A DNA stretch of 64,000 nucleotides from Eublepharis macularius. Its lineage: Eukaryota; Chordata; Lepidosauria; Squamata; Eublepharidae. Shown in pieces: positions 1-11,661 of the stretch. Each line of letters opens with the position of its first letter. The stretch's first letter is position 1. The DNA is taken from NCBI RefSeq assembly GCF_028583425.1, contig NC_072791.1:191370311-191434310 (forward strand), given 5' to 3'. The notes under the pieces are model-generated. The model ran no database searches, was not told the origin of the DNA, and saw only the letters and a program-made list of their open reading frames with translations. A program made the translations under genes and the position numbers.

Positions 1-26
1 AGGCAACAGGGGATGCACTTCCTGCA

Positions 27-95
27 GACCTTCTGTTGACCCAGAAGTAGCCTTCTGCTGGCCTGGAAGTGACCTTCTGCTGACCCGGAAGTGAT
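27..95. repeat. Short tandem repeat, about 3 units of 22-25 bp
   Basis: Three imperfect copies of a unit close to ccttctgctgacccggaagt follow each other at the window edge. Confidence 0.6.
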
Positions 96-227
96 GTTTT
101 CTTGAATCAAACAAACCGGTTCGCGAACTGGGGCAGGTTCATAAAAGTTCGTGGTTCACGGTTTGTGAAATGCGATGAACCACGAAATGCACAGTTCGCT
201 TTTTTCCCCAGTTCATGCCTATCTCTA
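96..227. mobile_element. Right end of a hAT-like element (TAGAGATGGGCA family), cut by window edge or truncated
   Basis: The end reads ttcatgcctatctcta, the same terminus as the full copy at 15427-16091. The stretch before it has the same dense gaacc/ggttc and gttcgtggttc words. Its left end was not found, so it may start before base 1 or be truncated. Confidence 0.55.
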
Positions 228-1290
228 TTATACAGCATAAATAGAGGGGGAAGTTTTACTCAAGCTCATAGGCTCTGTATGTTCTCAGGGGCTTTGGTGC
301 TCACATGACATTTTTTGTATGCAACATTTGGTGTATTGGATTTGCCCTCAAACTGTAGTGAGTTACAGCCAAACTAAATGTAATGGTGAACTTGTGACTG
401 CCATGAGTTTGGGCCTGATCCTCATTGGGCTTGTGGTGCGAAGCTCTTTCCCCTCACCTTGAGCTTTTTCAAGTGCTGAAACACTTGAGGGGACCCCCCA
501 GGAATATAATTTTAGAGCCATTTTGGATTGCCATGGACATGTGTTCAAAGTGTACTCTTGTTTACAAGTAGCCCCCCCTCTCCTGCATCAAGGCCTGCCA
601 TGAACTGTGTTTGAGTTTCCTGCGTTGCTGTTTTACTGCTACACCAAAGACTGTCTTGCACATGTGCACTTTTAATACACGTGTCTATTCCCTGCCTGTT
701 TGGACTCTGCTTCACGTGTCAGTTTCCTGCCTGCTTGCTATCGACCACGGACTGTGTCTGTGCCCTATTCCTGCTATGAACTGTGTTATACCTGCTGTTC
801 CCTGCCTCCATGGAAGCCTGCCTCAACCAGGCCCAAGCCGCACTGTTAGCAGCCAGGTGCCAGCCAGGGAAACCTCCAGCGAGCCTGACCAGGCACCCCC
901 TGGCCAGTTCCCGTCTGGAGACTCCCGCGGGCCAGTCACCCAGCTTGCCCTCACTATCAGGCAACCTGCTAGCAAGCCCCAGCCATGCCCAGCCAGCAGC
1001 TATGTTCCCAGGCAGCCAGAAGACCAGCCTGAACAGCCTGCTGAGAGAAGCCATTCCAGAGAAGCGAGCAGACCATGTCCGCAGCGGCGAGCCTCACCCC
1101 TGCTCTGCATATCTTAATAGCCGCCCCGGAGAAGAAGCTAAGTGCTGACCATCCCAAGCACTTAGAGAATGCATCTCAAAGCAGCCTCCCCATTCCAGAG
1201 ATGATGACGTCGGGACAAGCCCTGTCCGCTGGAACATCCATTCAACACGCCCGGATCTCCCCCTCCCTCCTTTGTCCCCTCTTCCCAAGG
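228..1290. other. Intergenic stretch without a recognised gene
   Basis: This stretch is CT- and CpG-moderate sequence with overlapping open frames on both strands. None resembles a known protein, and the codon pattern is not protein-like. It may be internal sequence of the LTR-like element that follows. Confidence 0.4.
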
Positions 1291-1867
1291 TGTCACAATA
1301 ATATAATCAGATTCCTAAAGTGGCCCATCTAGGGTAGTTGTAGAGCCATTAAAACCTTTGTTTCGCCTGTGAGAACCACTAGAAACTGCACCAGCCCGAG
1401 GGTACACTTTGGGGTATTTAAGCTGGTCTCCCAGGCCACATGGTGCACGTGCCATTCCTCTCCTCATCCCAACCAGGCGCGTGCCATTCCTATCCAGACT
1501 CCTTGCTGTCACTCTATTTCAGATCTAGTGCAGGCATTAGACCACCTCGCTGCTACGTCTTTGCTCCGCATCAGGATTGTGAGTATACCCAACTTCATCG
1601 CTCTCAAGTGGGCTACCCCACTAATGCAACCGTCTCTATTTTCCTACTCTATTTTCCTAGCTCTTGTATGTAACCTTGTATGCGTGTGCTAGTTCAGGCA
1701 TACGCCACATTATTTAGTAAAACATGTTGTATCTTTATTTAGTCTGCCTCTTTATTGCATGAGTGTCTGGAGAGGGACCCCGGTATATATTGGTTAAAAG
1801 ATCCGCACTAAATTTAGTTCCAGACTGCTAGCTAATTCCCCATTCAAAAAGAGCAGTTCTGGTAACA
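1291..1867 (+). mobile_element. Possible LTR fossil (Ty3/Gypsy-like ends)
   Basis: Begins tgtcacaa and ends ctggtaaca, with a TATA-like tatttaag near 1418, giving an LTR-like layout. No direct duplication was found at its ends, so the left boundary is uncertain and it may be only part of an LTR. Read as an old, broken copy. Confidence 0.3.
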
Positions 1868-3429
1868 CTCTATGGGCAGAAATACTTGCACCTGCAGAAA
1901 AGTCTAGTCTGGAACCAAGCCATTATTTGAACAGACGGTCATTACAAACACCTTGATTTTTGAGGGAGGAACTTCAGTCAAAGTGCTGACAAAGCAAGTG
2001 GTCCACAAAAGAGGAAAACTTTGTAACTTCAACTCACAGCTCTGCAAATGCTCCATTGTGCCTATAGACTTGCCCAAATAAAGGGCTTGCTCATTCACTT
2101 TAATGTATGGTCCACTGAAGTGAGAGAGAAACACAGGTGTATGTGGGATCTCCATGTGCACTCAAGTCACTCTCCCCAAGCAGAGGGCTACTTGATTGGA
2201 ATATTAATTCTGTTTTTAAAAAATACATACATGTCAGAAATCTATAGGAATAAAACTTGTTTAGGAAACTGGAATTTTAATTTGTTCAGTCAGAAAGGAA
2301 GTATGAAATCTTAAAAATGCCTGAACTCCATCCAGATATAGCCAAATGTCTCCAATATTTAATATTTTTAAAAAGCATAATAACAGAATTACTTCTGGAC
2401 AGCAGGATTCCTCTCCAGCATTTGCAACACCCTCTGCTTTTTTACATATATACAAGTATCTGTTTTCACAGCTTCTAACTTTCCAATATCTTTCCTAGTT
2501 AAACACAAACAAAATAAATAGCTGAAAGATCTCATTAATTCAACAAAGTCTATAATCTTCAATGGGCTTACTCATAGGAAGTGGAAGGGAGAAATCTTTG
2601 CTTTTTTAATCTGTTAAATTGTCCTTCAATTGACCCGGGGAATGATAAAGCTGTTGGCATGCTTAATCCTCTAAGGCTGTGAGACTGTGCACACTATTTA
2701 GAGAAGAAGCCCCTTTTAATTCTGTTTGGCTGATTGGTCTGTATGTCCCCTGAAGTGAATTAGTAGTTTCTGTGTCCCTAAGTAAATGCTAAGTAGACGT
2801 GTCCTTAACTTGTTTGGTTGTTCTGTGTCTTGAAAGAAAGGGTTGAAATAACTAGAATCGGATAATGTTTAGAATTAGAAATGATTTGTGATTTTACCCT
2901 TTCCCTTATATTTTACATCTCTTAGATACTAATAGCCAAGTGGTCCAGATCAGTGGATGTTTAAATCCAGAGATTGGAACCATGAATGGACAAGACAGAT
3001 CTTCCTACACACCTGAAAAATGCTCCAGGTTTACAGGAAAAAAATCTGAAATCTAAACAAAAAAAATGTGTATGGGAGGGTTAACACCCTCCCTCAAATG
3101 ATAAAAGAAGCCCCTGTAGCTTTGAGAATCTGATGCCCTCAGTGGCTGTTGCTAGGCAACCATAACAATATTTCAGGCTTGGCTTCTCTCAGTAAAAGGC
3201 AGGGGGAGAGGGCAGGGCCATTTCCAGGGCTGTTTTGGCTTTTGAGGGAGGACTCATTGGGGCCAGGCCCAGAAGCAACAAGAAGACAACTTGATACCAC
3301 ACAACCTGCATGACTCACTAAGGCCCAGCTGCTTGCTGCTGTTCAACAACACCTCCTCCCAACTCTGCTAAGCAAAGTTTTACTTAGCCTAAAGAGACTT
3401 TCTCCAACTTCGTTCAATTATTTTCTAAT
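1868..3429. other. Intergenic, nothing recognised
   Basis: AT-rich plain sequence. A small hairpin (ggagggt / accctcc) lies near 3076. No exon or repeat family was identified. Confidence 0.5.
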
Positions 3430-3712
3430 GTATACCCCACCTTTCTCTCCAGTGGGGACCCAAAGCAGCGTGCATTGTTCTCCTCTCCTTCACTTCACCC
3501 TTGCCATTAAAACAACAACCTTGTAAGGTAGGTTAGGCAGAGACTGTGTGATTGGCCCAAGGTCACCCATGAAGCTTCCATGGCAAAATGGAAATTTGAA
3601 CCTGGGTCTCCCATATATTTCCCCTCTAGATTAGACATATACAAATTTGCAATGCTGAGGGTGGCTGAACAGCCCATTGCCACCCCCTTGTCCAACACTC
3701 TAACCACTGTAT
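3430..3712 (-). repeat. tRNA-derived SINE (variant 2) with a foreign patch
   Basis: On the minus strand it reads from a tRNA-like head (agtggttagagtgttgga) through a B-box-like ggttcaaat to a tail near 3430. Sister copies are at 28285, 46003 and 50478. Between gtctccca and tccaacactc it holds 77 bases (3614-3690) that do not belong to the SINE and match the Penelope-like element. Confidence 0.75.
3614..3690 (-). repeat. 77-bp Penelope-like patch inside a SINE
   Basis: The reverse complement matches 5940-6016 at about 72 of 77 positions; four differences are simple transitions and one is a G/A shift in a run. The other SINE copies of the same variant in this window lack it. Confidence 0.75.
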
Positions 3713-4590
3713 GTACTGTCTGTATATGGAAGACCTACTTGAGTTGTCTGGCGTCTTAAACAGAGGAAGGCTCCTTGGAGGAAGGTGGGATCCATACCAT
3801 TTACTAGTTATTTTCACTTCAATTTTCTTTCTTTTTGTTAAATGCATTACTCTACTAAGAAATACCTCAAGTGAACATGTATCTATTTCTACATATGGGG
3901 ACATATTTATACATTAATTTTGTTTTCTTACACACATATCCTTCACCCTCAAAAGGAAAGAAAATAAAAAACTACCTAAAGTTTCAGAGCAAAAAGTGGC
4001 TAAAGTGGCTAAAATGTTGGTCCAGGGGTAGGACGATACGGATATAGTCTCATATGTTGTGAAAATTCATTGGGTAACCTTAGATTAGTCATCCTTTTTC
4101 AAGCAGATGTGGGAGGGCTTGCACAAGATAGTTCTTGAAGCTTCTTCATCTAGTCCCATGCCATGGATTTATGGTACTTCTGAACCAAGCCTTAAGTTGT
4201 GAAGCCTTTCTATTGGTTTTACAGAAACTAGATGATAAAGGTTCATCGTCTCTTTAGAGCAAACAAAACAAAATCTGGTTGCTCTTTAGATTATACTAAT
4301 GATTTTACTTAACTATTGACTAGGTTTAAAGATGAGCTATAGGAACCTACTCAAGGCAAAAAAGAATGGGAAAAAATCCATCATAGGCATGAGCCACAAT
4401 CTAAAGGCTAAATAGAACATTTATCATTCTTAACAATAAATAGCAAGACACCTTGGTGCACGTAAATCTGTAGCCTGCAGCTTTAAGAAAAGCCGTGTGT
4501 GTGGGGGGGGGGGGGGAGTCTGTGCATTTGTGTTCACTTGCAATTTTTATATATTTTACACTGAACAATAAGCTACTAGTAATGTTAAGA

Positions 4591-4735
4591 GGGGCCATAG
4601 CTCAGTGCATGCTTTACAGACAAAAGGTCAGATGCCCAATCCGTGGTATCTTCAGTTAAGATCTACCTAAAAGACAATAGACAGTTCTGAGCCAGATGGG
4701 CCACGGATGGATTAGGCAGCATTATGTGTTTAAGA
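4591..4735 (+). repeat. tRNA-derived SINE, second family
   Basis: Starts ggggccatagctcagtgcat, a tRNA-like A-box region, followed by aaggtcagatgcccaatcc and a gagccagatgggcc body. It is related to the copies at 56940-57127 and 60030-60170. Confidence 0.5.
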
Positions 4736-4885
4736 AATATTTGTGTTATTACTTAAACTGAGGTTCTAAATGCACACCCACCAATTAAGTAAACACTGGA
4801 CAGCTTTAGAGTGTTTCTCTTATTGTTGAAGGCTATAGATTTCAAGCTAATTTGTTTGCTCAGAAGTGTGTTTTTGGATTCTGGC

Positions 4886-7800
4886 TAAGGGTATGCACCC
4901 CCCCCCCCAAATCCAGGTAATCCAGGTCCGAGTTTCACGGATAAAAGAAAATCTGGTATCCCTGAAATCCAGGTCAGCTTCTCTGATTCGAGTTAGAGAA
5001 TCCCAGATTTAACCAGCCATTATTCTCTATGGGGAAAACATTTGGGGTGATCAATTCCAAATGGGGAAACATTCAGATGATCCACCAAAATGTCTCCCAG
5101 TTTGGAATGGTTTCCCCACTCTAAGTGGGGAAACATTTTGCTGATTAGACTACTATACAAGAATCAACTACGCTATGTGCTAAATCCACATTTGTACCAA
5201 CTGTCTCAGGTGCTTCAATTGAGACATTTGAATGTTTGATTTTGCGAGATACAGAACGTTTAGAAAATAGCCCTAGACGTAATTAGCATAATCTCACTAA
5301 AGAGGAGCTTAAAGCAATAGAACAATTAAACAAGGACAGTAATATTATCATAAAACTTGTGGATAAGGGTGGCAGGATTGTAATAATGAATAGTAATGAT
5401 TATTTAGAAGAGGTTAATCACCAATTCGGGGACGTTGCAAACTATTTACTCATTGGTTATAACCTGTTAGATCGTATCCAAAGAATCATCAAGACTGTGA
5501 TCGATAAGGCGTTGGGTTCTAATGATATTGACATGAAAACTCACAAAGCCTTAATAAATCCTTTTCCCAGTACTCCTGTATTTTACATTCTCCCAAAAAT
5601 ATATAAAGGAGGTGTTCCCATGCAGGGTAGACCCATAGTATCGGGATCTAACTCATTCTTAGAGCCACTGGCAATTTATCTTGACAGCTTTCTGAAACCT
5701 TTCATACCCCAGTCTCCAACTTTTATTAAGGATACTACTTCCTTCATCAATATGATAGGTCCCTGAGACTACTTACCTGATGTCTCTGGATGTAAAATCA
5801 TTGTACTATCCCTCATGCCGGGGCCAGGGGAGTGGTGGAGGCTGTTTTAAATGGCAGAACTAATCAACATCCTTCCACTTCATTCCTCCTGGACCTCTTA
5901 GACATAATTTTAGAGAGGAATTATTTTAAATTTAGAAACCAAGGGGGTGGCGATGGGCTGTTCAGCCACCCCCAACATTGCAAATTTGTATATGTCCAAT
6001 CTAGAGGGAAAATATATTTTGAATGTACAGGAAAACTCTTATTCAAGTGATATATGCTTTTGGAAATGGTATATTGATGATGTGTGTCTAATAATGTCCA
6101 CATCAGTCCATGCTGAGGCATTTGTAGCCTGGCTAAACACCTTGGATATTAAGTTTATATATGAAGCCAGCTTACAGAATATTAATTTTTTGGATGTTAC
6201 CGTCTTCAAATATGGCAGGGGCAAATTGGGAGTGTGTCCCTTTAAAAAACCCACAGACCGATGTTCCTACATACATTTTTCTTCCTTCCACCCTATTTTT
6301 TTAAGAAATAACATGCCCACTAATTTTTAGAATTTGTAAGTGTATCTAAGCAACCTAAGGGACATTTTCTGTGTGGTAACTGTAATATTTGTACTATGGC
6401 TATGAAAGCATCTTCCATTCTAAATCTCAGAACCAACAGATTTTTATTTGACTCAGAATTTTCTACATGTAGAACCCCTAACGTGATGTATGTTATTCAA
6501 TGCATGTGTCCTAGATTGTATGTAGGAAGCACTTCCTGACTTCTGAAAGTAAGAATTCAGGAACATATTTCTAGAATTAAAAATAAAAGTATGGATGCTC
6601 CTTTAGTATCACATTTTACACAACACCATTCTGGACACAGATTTCATATTCTCTGTTTTAATTGCTATTAAACCATCTCTAAATATGGATACTCAAAGGA
6701 AATTACTGCAAATGGAATCAGCATGGATTTTTAGATTAAATACTTTATTTCCACATGGATTGAATAATGATATAGAGTTTTCGTGTTTTCTATAATATGA
6801 TTCCTGTTTCTTTAACTGGTTGCACGATTAACACTGTACTATATTTAAAATAGCTGAGCATGTTCCTAATGGTTTTGGTCCGTTGGAATTCACACCAACT
6901 GGGTGATGAGCGTATACTTTATGATGTTTGTGAGTAGAGTATGTTATGTGAGTACTATCTTTGGGGAATTATATATTATATACTGGTGTAACACTAATTT
7001 TTAATCTATTTCAGCGGATGTAAAGTTGATTTTTGTAAGCCTTTGAAAAAGTGGAATACGAAATGGGAGACTACAAGCTGGCAAATCCCTTTAGGCTCAT
7101 CTCATTATTCATAGAACTGATATGTTTGTTTCATCCACAACCAATATTTCTGAATAGTCATTCTTCTGAGTGGACATCTACACCTAGAAGAAAGAATAGA
7201 GGGATATGATTAACTAAATATTTTTGACATTCCACACACTTACCTGGTGTGGAATTCACACCTGTTGGACTTCTTCCTCACCAGTTGGACTGTTGACTAG
7301 GAGCTTGATGTGTGAATTTACTCTAAGTATATAGGACTTTAGGATGTAATCAAATTGTTGTATTTATTGTATTTATTGTAATAACCTTCAGCACTTTCAG
7401 CACTTTGCACCTTTAAATATATAAATATCTAAAAATCTTGCTCAATTTTAGTCCTAGTACTATAAACTTTTTGTGATACTTCTAATAGGGTTTTCCTGTA
7501 TTTGTTGGTTGCATGTTTGCTAAAGACCCCTGGAGGAGGATTGGACTGTGGGGTCCAATTCTATGGGCCCCTGAACAAGCTGCCCCTAGACACGCTCCAT
7601 TGTTTCTTATGGAGGAAATATTTCTAAGGTTTTAAAACTCCATGGCATCTCTCCCCTCCTGGATTCTCTGATTCAACATTAACTCTCTTGCAAGCTTAAC
7701 CAATAAGCCCAACAAAACCAAACTGCAGCAAGGTAACCAATGTCAAACCTTAGAATGTTGAATAAGAGAACCCCAATGTCCAACCAGAGAATCCCTTTAC

Positions 7801-8225
7801 TGAAATGGGGGGGGGGCTTGTAGAGCTGTGGTGTTTAAAAGACAGCTGGTGGCAGTGGCAGCTTGAAGGAGTCTTTTGGAGCTTGGCAGGGGGGGAGGGC
7901 AGAATAGGGTGGGAATCTACTCTGCTGCTGCCTCCTCCTCCTACCCCCAGGGCTTGCGCAACTCTCCTGCAGGAGCACAGAGCTTTTCTCCATTCAGAGG
8001 AGGTTGGCTCCATTTGCACCACTGCCCTTTCACTCTGAGCTGCTTGGCTCTGCTGTGGCTGCCTGTGGCAGCTGCCAACAGCTGGATAATTTGGCACAGC
8101 AAAGACTGGCTGCCCGAATCAGGTCTGGAGCTTATCCTGGGGATCTGGTACAGCTGGATTATGCCAGATCTGAACAAATCTGGCTTTTTTGTGGGTTCCC
8201 AGATCTGGATTGCTCACCCCCAATT
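4886..8225. mobile_element. Non-autonomous DNA element (TAAGGGTGTGCA end), split by a Penelope-like element
   Basis: The left part (4886 to about 5145) and right part (about 7530-8225) both match the uninterrupted relative at 10625-11661, read in reverse. The left end taagggtatgcacc mirrors gcacaccctta at 11661. The middle is the Penelope-like insertion. The right terminus and target duplication were not resolved. No transposase was seen. Confidence 0.6.
5150..7520 (+). mobile_element. Penelope-like retroelement fossil (RT plus GIY-YIG)
   Basis: Reverse-transcriptase words include DKGGRIVIMNSNDYLEE, FYILPKIYKGG, GRPIVSGSNSFLEPLAIYLD, AMGCSATPNIANLYMSN and WYIDDVCLIM (catalytic DD near 6075). 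They are followed by a GIY-YIG-type motif VMYVIQC...LYVGST near 6485-6535. This order is that of endonuclease-bearing Penelope-like elements (Neptune type). The copy is old and broken, with several interruptions, and sits inside another repeat. Confidence 0.85.
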
Positions 8226-8543
8226 CTTGTTATAGACCATTCAAATTGGCACTGAATTTCTAAAATAATAGTGAAATACTCTGTAAACAAAAACATGGGG
8301 GTAACATACAACCATCCTTTAAGTAGCCTTCCCGCAGACTAAAGCTTCCAATGAAAGAGCCACTTCAGTTGAAGGAAAGCTTCCTCCTTAGATTGGAGGA
8401 AGGCTTTAAGCTTGAGCCAAAAGGAATGATGGGGTTTAAATAACGCAATACATAAAAGAATCAATAAACTTTGCTCAAAGGAATGAGATCCACCCTATGG
8501 AATTCCGTTATGCATTATATGGGACAAGTTATTTCATAGAACT
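8226..8543. other. Intergenic, nothing recognised
   Basis: Short plain sequence between the composite element and the solo LTR; a few cttcctcc words only. Confidence 0.5.
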
Positions 8544-8887
8544 TGTTAGAAATAACAATGTCTGGTGTACTGCAGCAGCAAGAAGTAAGAAGAGCCTACC
8601 ATGCAGGGGGCAGCAAGGATCACTTAGTTAGGACAGTGAGAGTAGCACCTCTCTTGTTTCCTGGGGGTCATTTCCTTGTCTTGTCTCCTATTGGGCTAAA
8701 CAGGGCAATATCCTGCTTCTTCTCTCTCCTGCCACACTTCTTCTCTGTCTCTGCAAGATGTAGTCAGATAGCTAGGATCTATCTCTCCCCCTTTCCCTCA
8801 AGTATGTAACTTCCTCAAATAAAGCTTTTGCCTCTCTGACCAGCTCGGCGTTTAATTCCGCAGCGTAGTTTAACACTCGCTCTAACA
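8544..8887 (+). mobile_element. Solo LTR of an endogenous retrovirus-like element
   Basis: 344 bp with inverted ends TGTTAGA...TCTAACA and a perfect 5-bp duplication GAACT on each side (8539-8543 and 8888-8892). AATAAA lies near 8819, about 70 bp before the 3' end, which sets the plus orientation. No internal region remains, so it is the usual remnant of recombination between two LTRs. Confidence 0.82.
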
Positions 8888-8892
8888 GAACT

Positions 8893-9679
8893 AACAGGAT
8901 TCATCTTAAAAATCTAAAATAAATGAGTGTGCTTCTTTGTGTCAAATGGAATGCTTATCTATTATTCAAAGCTTACTGTGATTATTTAAGAAAAAACAGT
9001 GTCTGGGCAATAATTTGTATTTACAGTCTCTTGCATCCCGTGGGCATTCGGAACTCTCTCTCAAAACGAGCCAGCTAGTCAAAACCCCATGTCAAGTTAT
9101 GGCTGCAATTGGGACTTACCAAATGCTTTATGTTTGGTAGCATTTGAGTATTTCTTGCGTACATATGGTAATCCAGATTCACAAGAGGAGCTTTGCCAGT
9201 CATGCTGTCCTTCTGAGTTAAATGTTCTGCAATGATGCTGCCCAAGAGAACTGTCAGTGAGATCTGTAAACATGATTTTTAATTACAGTAACACGTGTAC
9301 CCAAAGCATTCCAACACCCAGTCTCTCCAAACACATTTATCTTTTATCTAGTTATGTTCAAAACTTGTTCCTGATATTCTGTCTCATTCTTCTAACATTC
9401 CAGCATTACCAAGGAACAGAAAGAAGGATTAGGCAACACACAGACTAGCACATTTCCTTTTCAATGGTTGAGACTTCAAAGAGATAGGAAGTAGATTATC
9501 ACCCAGTCCAAAGATGTCCCTGAAGATCTCTCTTTACTTCCTTCCATAAGTGAATTGTTTTCATTCTAATGTTATCTTTTATACCAGGAAAGCAGGTTCC
9601 TGGTCTGAACTCTGCTCTGTCCTAAATCATAAATTCTTGCCTCTCAATTAAATGTGACTGAGTATGTTTTTTTGCCTCA
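8893..9679. other. Intergenic, nothing recognised
   Basis: Plain sequence with no repeat family or exon recognised. Confidence 0.5.
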
Positions 9680-9687
9680 CTTATGGG

Positions 9688-9865
9688 CAGGGCTTTTTTT
9701 CATCTGGAATGTGGTGAAACAGAGTTCCGGAACCTCTTGAAAATGATCCAATCTAAATTTCCCTCTGTCTGGAGATCAGGGGGCGGGGCCACCAGCCATG
9801 TGACCATTTTCTCCGACGGCAACCCACTGAGTTCCACCACCTCTTTTCCCAGAAAAAAAGCCCTG
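9688..9865. mobile_element. hAT miniature element, short form (CAGGGC family, copy 1)
   Basis: 178 bp, ends CAGGGCTTTTTTT and AAAAAAAGCCCTG, flanked by a perfect 8-bp duplication CTTATGGG (9680-9687, 9866-9873). Unlike the four other copies it lacks the inner inverted duplication. Confidence 0.88.
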
Positions 9866-9873
9866 CTTATGGG

Positions 9874-10506
9874 GAATACTTTCTACTGTTGACATTAGCA
9901 AGCTCTGCTCACATTTGAACTTTAATTACAAAATTCATCGAATAACAGTGCTATAGTATCACCCAGATGAAAATCATATGCCTGCCACCCAATCCCACAG
10001 TGCCACTGGTGCTCCATCTGACCACAACCAACCAACAGCTTCATCCAGGTGATTTAAGGCTGTCCACAGTAGAACCGTGTTTGTGATTAGCTGTTCTGCA
10101 ATAGAAAATATTTAACAATAAAGTACCAGTGCAGACCAGCCCTATTAATGTAAACCTTGTTTTTTTCCAAATGGGGTTGAGGTGCAAGTGCAAGCAATCT
10201 GTAGCTACCACTGCCAGAAGACACGGAAGCCAGTGGCTTCCTGGAATCTCTCCCTTCATGGTATTCCACTTTGCAAGCAAATGCCTGTTATTTTCACTTT
10301 AGATTGGTATTGGCCATATTAGTCCCAGAACGGTTGTTAACTGTTTTTTAACCGTGGCATTTTCAGCAATTATCTTACTTATTCATTCTATTCACTTATA
10401 TGGTGTAATACATTGCTGTTGATTGGTCAATTGTTTTGCCTTCATTTGTGGTTCACTCCTGTGGGTGTTATATTGCATTATTGAAGGCTCCTCCATTTCT
10501 AGACTT
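9874..10506. other. Intergenic, nothing recognised
   Basis: Plain AT-rich sequence without exon or clear repeat. Confidence 0.45.
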
Positions 10507-10610
10507 AGATATCAGAAGCTAAGTGGGGTTGGCCCTGGTTAGTACTTGGATGTGAGACCACCAAGGAAGGCCAGGGTTGCTGTGAAGAACTGAAAAGCCT
10601 GTGGGGTAAG
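10507..10610 (+). repeat. 5S-rRNA-derived SINE fragment
   Basis: tcagaagctaagtggggttg, then gccctggttagtacttggat and gtgagaccacc closely follow the 3' half of vertebrate 5S rRNA, including the internal promoter area. The 5' half of 5S is missing and a non-5S body follows, so this is a SINE remnant and not a 5S gene. Confidence 0.65.
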
Positions 10611-10624
10611 GGAGTGTGATCCAC

Positions 10625-11661
10625 CTTCTGTATACTGGTTAATTAGCTGGATTTATGCAGATCTTGCAGAATCTGGCTATGCAGGCTTAAAATAGAGGAT
10701 GCCAGATCAGATCTAGTAAGCTGGATTCTAATGGGCCAGACTAAACCAAGTTTATCCAGTTTAATCCGGCAAATGCTTCCGGATGGCTCTTTTTTCTTTC
10801 CAGGCATCGGGGTGGGTGGTGGGTGGAGCAGGACCATCTCCTTCGACTTGTACCCTCACGGCTCCCCATACTTCTGGCTGGATCTTTCCCCAGCCTCTCT
10901 GCCTCCTGCCTTTTTTTCCCTTGCTGGCCCTGTACCGCTCTCCCAGCACAGTGCAGAGCTTGTCTTGGTCCTTTGAGCCTTTTTGTTACTGCCCTGTTAC
11001 TTACTCCTGCTCCACCTCTGTTGCTTGCTTTTCTCTGGGAAGAAAGGGTTGTGGATTCCCATCCAACTTCACCCTTGCCTGAGCTCCTGAAGAGTCCTTC
11101 AAGCTGCTGCCAGCCATCTTTAAACTCTGCCGCTTGTCTGGTAAGCCTCACACACACACACCCTCCGTTTCACTTTGGGATTCTCTGGTTTGACATTGGT
11201 TCTCTTGCTGTAGTTTGGTTCTGCTGAGCTTTGTTAGTTGAGTTTGCATTGGGAATGGGACTGGCTTTTGGACAGTAGTTGCTTTTTCTTAAGGTTTCTC
11301 TTTGCTTGGAAAGCCTTATAAATGTTTCCCTCATAGGAAAAAATGGAGAGTGTCTAGGGCATCTAGTTCAGGGGCCTATAGAATTGGACCCCTTGGTCCA
11401 ACTTTCCTGAAACTTGGTGGGGGTTTTAGTGGACAGGAAGGAGTAGGTTCCCAACAAATTTGGTGGAGTTTGCTTGAAAAATGTCCCCCAGTCTTCCTGA
11501 ATCGTTTTCCCCATAGGGAATAATGGCCTGATAAATTCAGAATTTTCTAATCATATTGAACAGGATAAGAGAATCTGACAGATTTCAGGGATACAAATTT
11601 TCATGGTATCCCTGATACTTGAATCTGGATTGAGCCAAATTTTTTGGGATGCACACCCTTA
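10625..11661. mobile_element. Non-autonomous DNA element (TAAGGGTGTGCA end), uninterrupted copy
   Basis: About 1.04 kb. Its reverse complement matches both halves of 4886-8225 in order (shared words include ggggtccaattctat and ctatggggaaaac). The end gcacaccctta at 11661 is the mirror of the left end of the other copy. The left border is approximate. Open frames in it are not protein-like. Confidence 0.6.

Noticed and set aside
611-1157. Overlapping frames on both strands as a possible gene
   Set aside because: No similarity recognised; the lack of stops follows base composition. Possibly part of an old retroelement.
10507-10610. A functional 5S rRNA gene
   Set aside because: Only the 3' half is present and it runs into a SINE body; there is no full 5S length or terminator.
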